A DNA stretch of 64,000 bases from an uncultured Acidimicrobiales bacterium (GTDB taxonomy: Bacteria > Actinomycetota > Acidimicrobiia > Acidimicrobiales > SZUA-35). This document shows, one piece after another, positions 1-8,418 of the stretch. Position numbers and translations under genes: made by a program. Where the stretch lies: the NCBI GenBank assembly GCA_938002965.1, contig CALKZY010000015.1, positions 1-64,000 of the forward strand, read 5' to 3'. A model generated the notes under the pieces. That model searched no databases. It worked only from the letters and a program-made list of their open reading frames with translations, and was not told the DNA's origin. Numbering within the stretch: position 1 is the stretch's first letter; each line of letters starts with the position of its first letter.

Positions 1-95
1 CGCTCAGCCAGGGTTGGTCGAGGCGGAAACATGCCTCGAATCAACAAGAGCGCACCGAAGGCACCGAGCAATGACCAAACAACCAGCTGCGTCAT
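1..95 (-). CDS. tadC: TadC-like pilus membrane protein, N-terminal fragment
   Basis: Only the first 31 codons are inside the window; the gene continues beyond the left edge. The ATG at 93-95 overlaps the stop of the upstream tadB (ATGA). The fragment starts with a hydrophobic segment (MTQLVVWSLLGAFGALLLI) followed by a Pro/Arg-rich turn (PPRP), as expected for the start of an actinobacterial type II secretion F-family protein. TadC partners TadB in the inner-membrane platform of Flp/Tad pili. The identity rests on position, coupling and the hydrophobic start, so it is likely rather than proven. Confidence 0.6.
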   Translation of the reverse strand, partial: MTQLVVWSLLGAFGALLLIRGMFPPRPTLAE

Positions 96-973
96 TGCAG
101 AACCCGCCCCTCGATCTCCGACCAACGTTCGATGTCGCTAAAGACCCTCTTTGGAGGAGGCGGCTTTGCTATCTGATAAATGGCGTAGTTGGCGCCAACG
201 AACAATCCAAGGATGACAGTCAAGACAATCTGACCAATAAAGGTGTCATAAGGCCCCAGCGTCTCCCGCCGGAACAGCACCATGAATGTCATCATGGTGG
301 CCGTGACCCAACCGGCGAGACGAGCCTGGGAGAACATTCGGGCTCTACTGGACTCAACCTGCCGCCACATCGACGCCGTATCCCTGGCCGACTGAGCGGT
401 GGTGGCCAACACACCCTGAAGGCTGCCGGCATGACGGCTGGTTGCCAAGATCAGCGAGGCCACGACCATGTCCGAGAGCGGGTGTTTCATATCGGCGGCA
501 AAGCGCCGCAGAGCTTCGTTCACCGACTGGTGCTGAAGTCGGCTGGCTAGTGCTCGCACCTCGTCGCGGACTGGTGCCGGGGCAACTCGGGCCGAGATCT
601 GCAACGCCTGTTGCATACCTGCGGAGGCGGCCATGGTGTCCCGGACCGATTCGATCCAGGCAGCGATGGCTTCAATCCTTGCGATCTCTTCCCGACGGCG
701 CCGCTTGGCCAACACCAACGTCGGCAGAATGAAACCACCGATGGCAGCGTAGACACTTGCGATCAGCCAACCAGTGAAAGCGAAAACGGTAGCGAAGCCG
801 GCCAGCGCCAAACCCAGGCGTAGGGCCGGATAAGCCAGCTCATCGTTCAGCGTCCCTGAAGAAGACTCCCCCGGCTTCAGATTCGGCAGTCGACCCAACC
901 CGCCAGCGGCCACAATCAGCAAACCCAAGGCGAAGACTGCGGCAATCACAGCCAACGGCGCAACCCCTACCAC
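92..973 (-). CDS. tadB: TadB-like Flp pilus assembly membrane protein (GspF family)
   Basis: This is a 293-residue integral membrane protein of the type II secretion F family. It forms the inner-membrane platform of Tad pili, on which the TadA ATPase acts. Visible features are an N-terminal membrane segment (residues about 4-27), a second hydrophobic block (about 50-90), a central amphipathic F domain rich in Ala/Arg, including a VASLILATSRHAGSL helix, and two C-terminal membrane segments (about 215-270). The GTG start at 971-973 overlaps the stop of tadA (GTGGTAG) and the stop overlaps tadC, so translation is coupled. Length fits the family. Confidence 0.85.
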   Translation of the reverse strand: MVGVAPLAVIAAVFALGLLIVAAGGLGRLPNLKPGESSSGTLNDELAYPALRLGLALAGFATVFAFTGWLIASVYAAIGGFILPTLVLAKRRRREEIARIEAIAAWIESVRDTMAASAGMQQALQISARVAPAPVRDEVRALASRLQHQSVNEALRRFAADMKHPLSDMVVASLILATSRHAGSLQGVLATTAQSARDTASMWRQVESSRARMFSQARLAGWVTATMMTFMVLFRRETLGPYDTFIGQIVLTVILGLFVGANYAIYQIAKPPPPKRVFSDIERWSEIEGRVLQ

Positions 974-2346
974 GGCTGCACCTGCATCCCCGCAACCCGA
1001 AGGCGGTCGAGTAGATACTGCGAGGGAGCGACCCCTGGACGAGCACGGTCTTCAGGTACTTCCTCAAACACCGAGTTGTAGTGGATGCCCTCGCCAAAGG
1101 TCTTTTCTACCTCGACAATCGACGCAACCACCCGACGGCGGTCAGGGAGAACCCGCAGATGGACTACCAGATCGACTGCTGTTCGATAGAACGTGTCAAT
1201 CACGTGCATCGGAATGTTGGCGATGCCTTCGGCGCAGTAGCCACGGACACGGTCAGCCACACCACGGGCAGAATTAGCGTGCACTGTGCACATCGAACCG
1301 TCGTTGCCCTGGCTCATCGCCTTTAGCATGTACAGCGCCTCAGCGCCACGAACCTCACCAACGACCACTCGGTCAGGTGACATACGCAGGCACTCCCGAG
1401 TCAGGTCCATCATGGTCAACTCACCGACGCCTTCAAGATTTGCCTGACGGGTCTCCATCTCGACAACATTGGGATGGTCTTCCTCAAAGGATCCGATGCC
1501 CAGCTCGGCCGTATCCTCGATGGTGATAATGCGCTCGTGAGCTGGCACCTCGTGCAGCAAGGCCCGCAGCAGCGTGGTTTTGCCGGTACCGGTTCCGCCA
1601 GCCACAATGATGTTGCAGCGGGCTCGAACGGCTGCGGTCAGGAAGTCGACCATGACCGGATCAACCGTTCCGAGTCGCTGGAGATCATCTAGGCCCACTC
1701 GGCGGTGGTAGGGGCAGCGAATTGTGATCGTCGGTCGCTGAGTCACCTCCATGATTGCGTGGAGGCGGAAACCTCCAGGCAGGCGCATGTCTAGACGCGG
1801 GTTCGACACGTCAAACCGGCGCTCGGTTCGACCCAACCGGGACGCCCACCGATTCACTAACTCGATCAACGCCTGGTCACTCTCGGCGATTGGAGGCATC
1901 GCCTCAGGGGCAAATGCCCCACTGCGATTAACAAACACCTTGTCGGCACCGTTGACAAAGATGTTCTCAACCGTGGGGTCGAAGAGGTAGTCCTCAAATC
2001 CACCCAGACCGAACAGTTCGGCCTTGACCCGTCTGAAGATGGCCTCTTCTTCATCGACAGCAGGAGCGGTACCCCCTGAAGCGATCACCGAGCGAGCATG
2101 GGCGTCCAAGTACCGCCAGATAACGGGCTCGGTGCGGGCCACCTCCTCCTGCTCCTCGATCACATTGTCGCCGTCGGCTCGGCGAGCTTCCGAGATCTCG
2201 GCGGCAACCTGCTCTCGGATCTCAGCTATCACCCCTAGGTCCACCGGTTTCGACGGACCGCGGCGAGCCTGCTCGCCATCCAGAGCAGCCAGACTTGTAC
2301 CTGGGGCGGCGGCAATCGTCGGAGCGGAACCGTTAGTTAAACTCAT
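967..2346 (-). CDS. tadA: TadA/CpaF secretion ATPase
   Basis: This is the cytoplasmic hexameric ATPase that powers assembly of Flp/Tad pili. The 459-residue protein has a Walker A motif GGTGTGKTTLL at residues 250-260, a following acidic strand IITIEDTAELGI, and a Walker B/His region (VVVGEVRGAEA, MSQGNDGSMCTVHANS) typical of CpaF rather than PilB. The N-terminal domain (about 100-200) carries the usual FVNG and RLPGG segments. The ATG overlaps the stop of the upstream tadZ gene (ATGA). Length and motifs are normal for the family. Confidence 0.95.
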   Translation of the reverse strand: MSLTNGSAPTIAAAPGTSLAALDGEQARRGPSKPVDLGVIAEIREQVAAEISEARRADGDNVIEEQEEVARTEPVIWRYLDAHARSVIASGGTAPAVDEEEAIFRRVKAELFGLGGFEDYLFDPTVENIFVNGADKVFVNRSGAFAPEAMPPIAESDQALIELVNRWASRLGRTERRFDVSNPRLDMRLPGGFRLHAIMEVTQRPTITIRCPYHRRVGLDDLQRLGTVDPVMVDFLTAAVRARCNIIVAGGTGTGKTTLLRALLHEVPAHERIITIEDTAELGIGSFEEDHPNVVEMETRQANLEGVGELTMMDLTRECLRMSPDRVVVGEVRGAEALYMLKAMSQGNDGSMCTVHANSARGVADRVRGYCAEGIANIPMHVIDTFYRTAVDLVVHLRVLPDRRRVVASIVEVEKTFGEGIHYNSVFEEVPEDRARPGVAPSQYLLDRLRVAGMQVQPW

Positions 2347-3269
2347 CGGCCCACCGCCTCCTGAGTGTCAGCAGGTGCCGGAAAAACCTCCGCTAGCTCT
2401 GGTTCGAGTGGATCGGATTCCGCGGCAGTGTGGCCGCCACCATCCTGCTCAACAGCCTGGACGGGAACACCGGTATGTGCTGGCGGCGCAAACGGCTTCG
2501 AGCCAGAGAGCTCGCCGACCCCCTTCGACGGATTACCTCTGTGCGAGACCTTGCCAATGTGACCGTCGGCCAATACGACCTTGGCCAAGGCCACGATCGA
2601 CCGCCACAACGAAGATCTCCGGAATCGGGGGAGCGAGTGCGATCCACCCTTCAGCGCCGACGCCATCACAGGGTCGTCAGGCAGTACCGCTACTAGTGGG
2701 ACGCCGGCCAGATCGGCTAGCTCCAAAGGATGAAACGGGCGATCGCCGAGACATAGCAAACCCACCCGACAACCAGCCTGCTTTAAGGATCTCACGGCGA
2801 ACAGCATCGACTGTGCGTCCTCGGCTGTCGGTCGGGTGATGAGCAGTACCAAGCGTGCAGCGCTAGCGAACGGCAGAGCGGGGGTCTCGGCACTGAAACG
2901 GCCGAGATCAGCGATAGTCAGCTGCCGGTCCGCCACCATGGCCTCGACCAACATCGATGCCGATCGACGAAGTGCCCATTGAGCCAGCAGAGGGTCGCTG
3001 GGCGCAGTCAAGCACGCTACGCCCGAGAGCTGAGAGGCATGCTCGTTGAGCATTCCAGGCTCGACCCCGCGACTGGCCACGCCGGAGAACGTTGCCAGCG
3101 AGCGTTCTATGTCGAGCTGGAAGCGTAATGCCATCGAGCCCCCCGAGGGATCGGCCTCGATCAACAACGGTGTCCGTTCGAGAATCTGACCCGTTGCAAC
3201 CGCCAAGCCATAGGCCGTGCAGGTGACACCCGGGCTACCAGAGCTAGAGGTGACGGCAAAGATCGTCAC
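2343..3269 (-). CDS. CpaE/TadZ-like MinD/ParA-family protein
   Basis: This is a 308-residue P-loop protein of the MinD/ParA/CpaE type, expected to place the pilus machinery at a site in the cell. The N-terminus TIFAVTSSSGSPGVTCTA is in the Walker A position, but the deviant KGGxGKT lysines are absent, as in many CpaE/TadZ proteins thought to bind rather than efficiently hydrolyse ATP. The A' segment LLIEADPSGGS (about 36-46) keeps the Asp. The C-terminal 70 residues are Pro/Glu-rich and probably disordered. The GTG start overlaps the cpaB stop (GTGA) and the stop overlaps tadA. Confidence 0.8.
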   Translation of the reverse strand: MTIFAVTSSSGSPGVTCTAYGLAVATGQILERTPLLIEADPSGGSMALRFQLDIERSLATFSGVASRGVEPGMLNEHASQLSGVACLTAPSDPLLAQWALRRSASMLVEAMVADRQLTIADLGRFSAETPALPFASAARLVLLITRPTAEDAQSMLFAVRSLKQAGCRVGLLCLGDRPFHPLELADLAGVPLVAVLPDDPVMASALKGGSHSLPRFRRSSLWRSIVALAKVVLADGHIGKVSHRGNPSKGVGELSGSKPFAPPAHTGVPVQAVEQDGGGHTAAESDPLEPELAEVFPAPADTQEAVGR

Positions 3270-4045
3270 TGATCGCCGGTCCCATCAGCGGATGAAGGAC
3301 CGGCCGCAGGATCGGCCGGTTCAACAGGGGCGAGTGGACTCAAAGTGTCGTCATCGACGACATCGATGAGTACGAGGCGAAGTCGTTCCTCATCCGCGAT
3401 CTGAGAAATGACCACGCTCAGGCCTGAGTCGAGCCGTAGTGAGACCAGCAGGCGATCAGGTCCTGTCAGACGTGCAGTCTCCACGACATCTGCCTCGCCT
3501 AGTTGGCGCGCCTCTCGTGGAGCATCAGAGCCGACAATTACCGGAGCAACCTCAATCAGGGCAACTCGATCACCTGGTTGCAGACCGGAACGGGGATAGT
3601 TGCCTGGAGCCAAGTCGGCGCCAAGAATTGCAACGGTGTCGGCGGCCTGCTCGGCGACAACGAAGTCATCGGCATGAATGACAACTCCCTCGCTAATCGG
3701 TCCGGCCGCAACCATGCCTGCGAACTCATCCAGCTCGGCCGAATCGACGGCGTTAACCTCCGGCCCGAGTGCCGCTGCAGTTGAAACAAGACCTGCATCC
3801 TCGATCGTCTCACCCGCCGCAACCGGGCGACTGGTGACCAAGACGTCCTGACGGTCGGCCAAAGAGCGACCAATCGACAGTGCCGCGATCGCGGCCGTCA
3901 GCATAAGGACCAAGCCTCCGACCATCCAAACGGTGTTGCGCTGGCGCTTGGGAGCAACCGGTAGACCCACCGGCTTAAGCATCGGCTGGGGAGACGATCC
4001 GTTCGCTGTTGCTGACGGCGCGGGCGGCTGCGAGACGGTGGTCAT
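3266..4045 (-). CDS. cpaB: CpaB/RcpC-like pilus assembly protein with SAF domain
   Basis: This 259-residue single-pass protein is the periplasmic/cell-wall side component of the Flp pilus system. It has a cytoplasmic Pro-rich N-terminus, one membrane segment (about 39-60, VWMVGGLVLMLTAAIAALSI) and an SAF-type domain starting at VLVTSRPVAAGETI (about 69-83) followed by an RcpC-like beta-rich part. It is the first visible gene of the minus-strand tad operon, overlapping tadZ by GTGA. Its promoter must lie in the gap beginning at 4046, but I could not pick a convincing -35/-10 pair. Confidence 0.8.
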   Translation of the reverse strand: MTTVSQPPAPSATANGSSPQPMLKPVGLPVAPKRQRNTVWMVGGLVLMLTAAIAALSIGRSLADRQDVLVTSRPVAAGETIEDAGLVSTAAALGPEVNAVDSAELDEFAGMVAAGPISEGVVIHADDFVVAEQAADTVAILGADLAPGNYPRSGLQPGDRVALIEVAPVIVGSDAPREARQLGEADVVETARLTGPDRLLVSLRLDSGLSVVISQIADEERLRLVLIDVVDDDTLSPLAPVEPADPAAGPSSADGTGDQ

Positions 4046-5598
4046 CGAACACCGCCTTCGATACGAACGCCATTACCACTGATACTCGTCACCAAACACC
4101 TTTCGGCATCGCTAAATGCGACGCACGACGCGTTGTATACACCGCCGAACCCTTCCCGGGCATCGCCAAACACACCCCTCTGTGTGTCGCCCCGATGCGC
4201 CTATTCCCTTTCCTCGTCGATGAACCTAGCCGCGACAATCTTACGCAAGGGTTTAGGCGGGAAAACGCGAGATTTCTGCTGCCGTATTTCTGCATCGGTT
4301 CCTCCGCACGGGCCAACCTGACCGGTACGAAGAGGATTAGACACAGCGGCGACCTAAAAGTTCCCGCCTTATCCAAGAAAAATCGACATTCTTGTGCCCT
4401 TACTACGACGCAGCAGCAACCCGTGCGGCCAGGTCTCGAGAACAACTTCTTCGCCCAAAACAGCAAGTAGTTCCTCTTTCGACATACTTCGCTATCGGCG
4501 ACGGCAATCCGGGGCCAGTTGGTTAGGGCTAGTCAGAATGGCAGTACAGAATGGCGCTGTGGCGTCAGAGAAATCGAATGCCAAGAAGAACAAGCCGACG
4601 GTGGAGAACCCAGATCGAACTCGCCTCCGCGATGGCCGACTAGTTGAGTTCTAACAACGAAGCCCCGACCGCAGGCAACGCACGTCTACCTGTCTCCTGC
4701 CGAGTCCGAACGCCGAAAATCCAAACCCCAAGCCGCCCAAATTCCAACAACATCAGCACACAAATCGGGGTTCACACCAGTTGGACCGATCTCAGGTGCT
4801 CAGCGCACTCAGCCTAAGGCCGCGGAAAGAGTGGGCCGACAAACAGGTCAGCTCACGGTGTCGACATCAACGATCGATGTGGCCCACAACTTGTGACGCC
4901 GCTGCCTTTGCGGACAAACAGGGTCTCGTCTAACCCGAGCGCGTCAACCACGCCAACATGATCCGTGTCAGCGTCCGACGTCTACGTTGATCATGAACCG
5001 AATCGCTCTGATCGACGCCGAACAACCGTGAGCCTTTGGGCATCAGTTTGGGTATCAGACGGTGAAATGCGGCAGCACTTCTACTGCCCGGATCGCTCCC
5101 CCAGCGCGACCTGCGGAAACTCTGTGGACCTCTTCGGAGGAACCGCGAGTCTGTGAGGAGTTCGTCGCCACGGCGCTCTGGCCTTGCGGGTACAACAGCA
5201 TGCTCGATGCCCGACGACAGCAGAAGGATAGGGTTTCTTAGAAATTTCGCCAGGCGAAGGTGAACAACTAGGCGTGAGACCTACTACTAGGCCAAGAGTG
5301 AAATCGCTCGAATGAAAGTCTCGACCTCTGGGGTGTTCTTGTGGGCGCCCTGGCCCAAGGCGACAATAGCCCAGGCTGGACCATGGCCGCAGACAGTTGG
5401 AGAAAATCCTTCGGCTTCGGTGGGATGGAGCCTGCGGTCGCAGGTGGTTATCCGAAAAGCAGATGGAAATGCTGCCAGCGAGGATAGCGAACGACGTGGC
5501 CCTTATGGCCGGGACACCCGGAACGGCTCGTGTCGAAGGCTTCAGTAGTCGATGTGGGCCAATCAAGAATGCGAATACCGTACGCAATCATGATACAC
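4046..5598. other. 1.55-kb stretch without a convincing gene
   Basis: Every open frame here reads as low-complexity or Arg/Ser/Pro-rich translation without domains, a good ribosome site or plausible composition. A 38-codon frame at 4538-4654 (start MAVQNGAVASEKSNAKK) is the most protein-like, but it has no clear Shine-Dalgarno sequence. A short stem ACACA/TGTGT flanks CCCCTC near 4170. The stretch separates the pilus operon from the defence operon and probably contains the tad promoter, the end of the defence operon and decayed DNA from island insertion. I saw no IS ends and no copy of the tRNA-Val 3' end. Confidence 0.5.
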
Positions 5599-6636
5599 CT
5601 ACATGACTAAAGCGACGCTGTATCGAGCACGAGTCACTGCCACGTATAGGGAGGAGCGAGCACCGGGCTTGAGTGCCGCTAGATCACCCGTGTTCACGAA
5701 CTTCTTCATCGGGTTTGTCGGGAAGATCAAGACACGATCGAATGTGCTGCCTTTCGAAACCCCGATGTTTATCGCTGGCAGACCAAGAGTGTCGCGGTCT
5801 CGACGAGGCCGCAGCACGACTGGTCGATACGTCTCGAAATAAGAATGGGCCTCAGACTCCGCAATGGTGACCACTCCATCGTGACCCGTGTCTTTGACCC
5901 CGACGGAAGTTGTCGGCGGCATTTCAGGGTAGAGCTTGTCTGCGTAGTCGCAGATTGACTGATGGCAGCGAAAGCTCTCGGCCCTGTCCAGTCTGCGGCA
6001 GACAGCGTCTCTTTCTCCGAGCCACTCTGCCATACCCATGCCGCGATACTTCTTGTTCTTGTTCGCCCGGTAGGTGGCATAGGTGTGCTGGCGAGGGTCG
6101 CCCACGAGAAGCACGTTACTATCAGCCCCGAGCAGCATGTCCAACACTTCCAGGTCCCAACCAGCCAGGTCTTGCAACTCGTCCACGAGAATCGCGTCGT
6201 AAATCCTCGAAAGGCGACGCGCCACTGCGCCCTTGGTCGCTGCATCAGCCGTAACAACGAAGTCTGCAAGGTGCTTTCGGTAGAGATTGCCCACGCCGTC
6301 TACGAAGTACTGCTCGCCCGTGTCCTTCTTTGTGAAGCGCTGGTGATCTCCGTCGAAGTTGAGGCCGCTGAGAGTATTGATCCGCTCGGTGACAGACGAT
6401 TGGTACGGTTTTGCACCGTGCGTTATGAGGAACGAGAGCCATCCCATTAACTCAATACTCAGGGGAACCGTTCCGCAGATCTCCTCAATACGCCGTCTGA
6501 TCTGATTGATGTTTTCGTTGGTGTAGGTCGTGATCAGCACCCGCCCATTGATTTCGAGAGCTGTGTCGATGATCTGCTGCGTCTTTCGTGAGCCAGCGGC
6601 AGCAAGAATCCCGACGTTTGGGCCTTCAGCAAACAT
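5599..6636 (-). CDS. GajB-like UvrD/REP superfamily 1 helicase
   Basis: This 345-residue protein has SF1 helicase motifs in order: Walker A variant AAAGSRKT at residues 12-19 (Arg where Gly is usual), motif Ia LITTYTN (34-40), Walker B/motif II ILVDELQD (149-156), motif III LLVGDPRQHTY (about 175-185) and motif VI YVAVTRARYSVAL near the C-terminus. It is compact and lacks most of the 2B subdomain, like the GajB subunit of Gabija anti-phage systems. Its ATG lies 11 bases inside the end of the ATPase/TOPRIM gene, so the two are translationally coupled. In Gabija, GajB works with the GajA nuclease. Here the assignment follows from the domain pair and order. It is the last gene of the hsdMSR operon. 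Confidence 0.8.
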   Translation of the reverse strand: MFAEGPNVGILAAAGSRKTQQIIDTALEINGRVLITTYTNENINQIRRRIEEICGTVPLSIELMGWLSFLITHGAKPYQSSVTERINTLSGLNFDGDHQRFTKKDTGEQYFVDGVGNLYRKHLADFVVTADAATKGAVARRLSRIYDAILVDELQDLAGWDLEVLDMLLGADSNVLLVGDPRQHTYATYRANKNKKYRGMGMAEWLGERDAVCRRLDRAESFRCHQSICDYADKLYPEMPPTTSVGVKDTGHDGVVTIAESEAHSYFETYRPVVLRPRRDRDTLGLPAINIGVSKGSTFDRVLIFPTNPMKKFVNTGDLAALKPGARSSLYVAVTRARYSVALVM

Positions 6637-7591
6637 CCTTGATGTATCCCGGCATCTCGATGGCAGTAGCTGACTCGTAGATCCGTAGAGCGCTTTCGGT
6701 CTTCGAGCCGGTCATCCCCTTGATTGCATCCTCCTCCGTACCGTAGTCCGCTCCGAGAGCGGCGTTGAGGTCCGGGAGATTGTTGGCATTTACGATGGCA
6801 GGTTCAAGAGTCCGCTCGTCTTGTGGACTCTCGCCATGATGCAAAGTGATTAGATTCTCCACGAGATAGCCGTCGAAGCTCGTTTGCATCTCTTCAGCGC
6901 TCTTGCCGTCGTTGTCTCTGACTGCCCAGGTGCGGCGACCAAGCCCGGCGGCGAGTTCCATAAATCGCTTGTGCGAGGTGCCGACCGAGATGACATCTAC
7001 GCCATCGTCAAGCGGCTCCTTGCCGTGTTTGTCGCGGTAGGCGCGCTGAACTATGAGTTCATCCGAAGATCCTTCGACCAGGATCGCCCCCTCTGCTAAC
7101 ACAAGTCGAAGCGTGTCGTGCCCTGGGAGTCGCTTAAAGAATGACACAGTCTCGTCCGACAGATCGGTGATCCGGGTCGCTGCGCCCGTCGGTCCGAGCA
7201 AGATCGCACCGTCGAGTCCAAGCTTGTTCAAGACGTAAGCGCTGTGGGTGGCGATGATTACCTGCTTGCCGCCGCAAAGCTTTGTGATACGTGGTAGGAG
7301 GGTTCGAAGCTTCGCAAAAGATAGGTGTGTCTCTGGCTCCTCGACCATAACAATTTGCTTGTCGTCGGCATGACGTCCGATTGCGAGGAGTGTCTTGACC
7401 GTGTTCTGGTCACCCTTGCCGATGTACTGGAAGGGAAGGCCGTCGAGGTGGGCGACCAGACTGCTTTCCCACGTGTACCGCTTCGAAATGTCAATGCTGA
7501 GGCTCAGCTCTCGATCGGTGAGTTCGCCGTTGTCCTTTCGGAGCCGCTCGTTAATCGTTTTTGACAGACTCCTTGTCGTCGAACTCTTCAC
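6626..7591 (-). CDS. GajA-like OLD nuclease, C-terminal part (Walker B and TOPRIM)
   Basis: This frame carries the second half of an OLD-family ATPase/nuclease. It has the ABC Walker B IVMVEEPETHL (about residues 79-89), the D/H-loop IIATHSAYV, then a TOPRIM domain with the acidic motif LVEGSSDE (about 170-177) and the metal-binding RDNDGK (about 225-230). On its own it lacks a Walker A, which sits in the overlapping upstream frame. Sequence similarity to protein only becomes sensible after about residue 9 (SKTINERL), so the apparent ATG at 7589-7591 is probably not a native start. Dropping one base from the five-A run (five T at 7558-7562 on the plus strand) joins the two frames into one protein of about 530 residues, near the usual GajA length. 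Confidence 0.75.
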   Translation of the reverse strand: MKSSTTRSLSKTINERLRKDNGELTDRELSLSIDISKRYTWESSLVAHLDGLPFQYIGKGDQNTVKTLLAIGRHADDKQIVMVEEPETHLSFAKLRTLLPRITKLCGGKQVIIATHSAYVLNKLGLDGAILLGPTGAATRITDLSDETVSFFKRLPGHDTLRLVLAEGAILVEGSSDELIVQRAYRDKHGKEPLDDGVDVISVGTSHKRFMELAAGLGRRTWAVRDNDGKSAEEMQTSFDGYLVENLITLHHGESPQDERTLEPAIVNANNLPDLNAALGADYGTEEDAIKGMTGSKTESALRIYESATAIEMPGYIKDVC

Positions 7592-8246
7592 GAAGGCTGC
7601 GGTACTCCCGTGACAGCTCGACTCTTTCGTTGGGCTCTAGCTGGGTCCGAATGATGTGTTGGAGGTGATGGTCGACTCCTGATTGCAGGAGGATCGTAGT
7701 CGGGTCGATCACCGCAACTGCGGCTGGCAAACTACGCCGCGTGATAGCGGAGCCAGAGAAACCAAGCCAGTCAATGCGGTAGTACTCGGTGGGAACGAGG
7801 CGTACCTTGTCTGGTTCGCTGACGAAGCTCCGGTACTCCTCCTGGTACTCGGGATTGAAAGTTGCCTGAATTCGAACCCCGCATGCGTCCTCGCCGTCGA
7901 GGTTGTTTGAACCGCGAAGAACCTCTACAGACTCGTCGACTCCGTCGCAAAAGTAGACCTCGATGATCATTTTCGGCGGTGTTGCTGTTTCTCTTGCCTG
8001 TAAGGCATCGACGAAGTCTTTGGTCGCATCCTTGTTAAAGAGGTAAGGAGAAAGTCCTTCGTGGAGCGTCCGGCCATTCAGTCTGCCTGTTAGCACAAGG
8101 TTTATTGCCTCAATGACTGTCGACTTACCCGTGTCGTTATTGCCGACTAGGACGTTCAGCCCATCGTTCAGGTGTAGCTCAAATTCTCGGAAGCGCCGAT
8201 AGTTCCGGATCTTGATTTTGGAGATCACCGGTGCGCGCTCCAGCAA
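7551..8246 (-). CDS. GajA-like OLD nuclease, N-terminal ATPase part (frameshifted)
   Basis: The frame begins with the typical OLD/RecF start ISKIKIRNYRRFREFEL and the Walker A GNNDTGKST (about residues 35-43), followed by AINLVLTGR. It ends 30 bases into the next frame, after EEFDDKESVKND. The annotated start is TTG at 8246; GTG at 8228 (VISKIKI) is an equally good start, and neither has a strong ribosome site. Because an ABC ATPase cannot work with Walker A and Walker B on separate unfolded halves, the split is best read as a frameshift mutation or homopolymer sequencing error, though programmed frameshifting at the A-run cannot be excluded. The gene lies 172 bases after hsdR on the same strand. 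Confidence 0.75.
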   Translation of the reverse strand: MLERAPVISKIKIRNYRRFREFELHLNDGLNVLVGNNDTGKSTVIEAINLVLTGRLNGRTLHEGLSPYLFNKDATKDFVDALQARETATPPKMIIEVYFCDGVDESVEVLRGSNNLDGEDACGVRIQATFNPEYQEEYRSFVSEPDKVRLVPTEYYRIDWLGFSGSAITRRSLPAAVAVIDPTTILLQSGVDHHLQHIIRTQLEPNERVELSREYRSLREEFDDKESVKND

Positions 8247-8418
8247 TTGGTAGCGACACGTGCATTGATCGAGGATCTACGATGCAATCGCCAATTCGGG
8301 AGTAGTTGATCCTGAAGCCGGAAGAATCGGCTGCAGCGACTCCATCCGACAGGGTGTTCCTTCCTGCTTGCGAGCAAGGACTCCCTGTACTTCCGGATAG
8401 TGGTCTCCCTCGCTCGCA

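Noticed and set aside
4089..4466. 125-codon minus-strand frame in the gap
   Set aside because: Codon use and composition (Cys/Arg-rich, no domain) do not resemble a protein, and no ribosome site is found.
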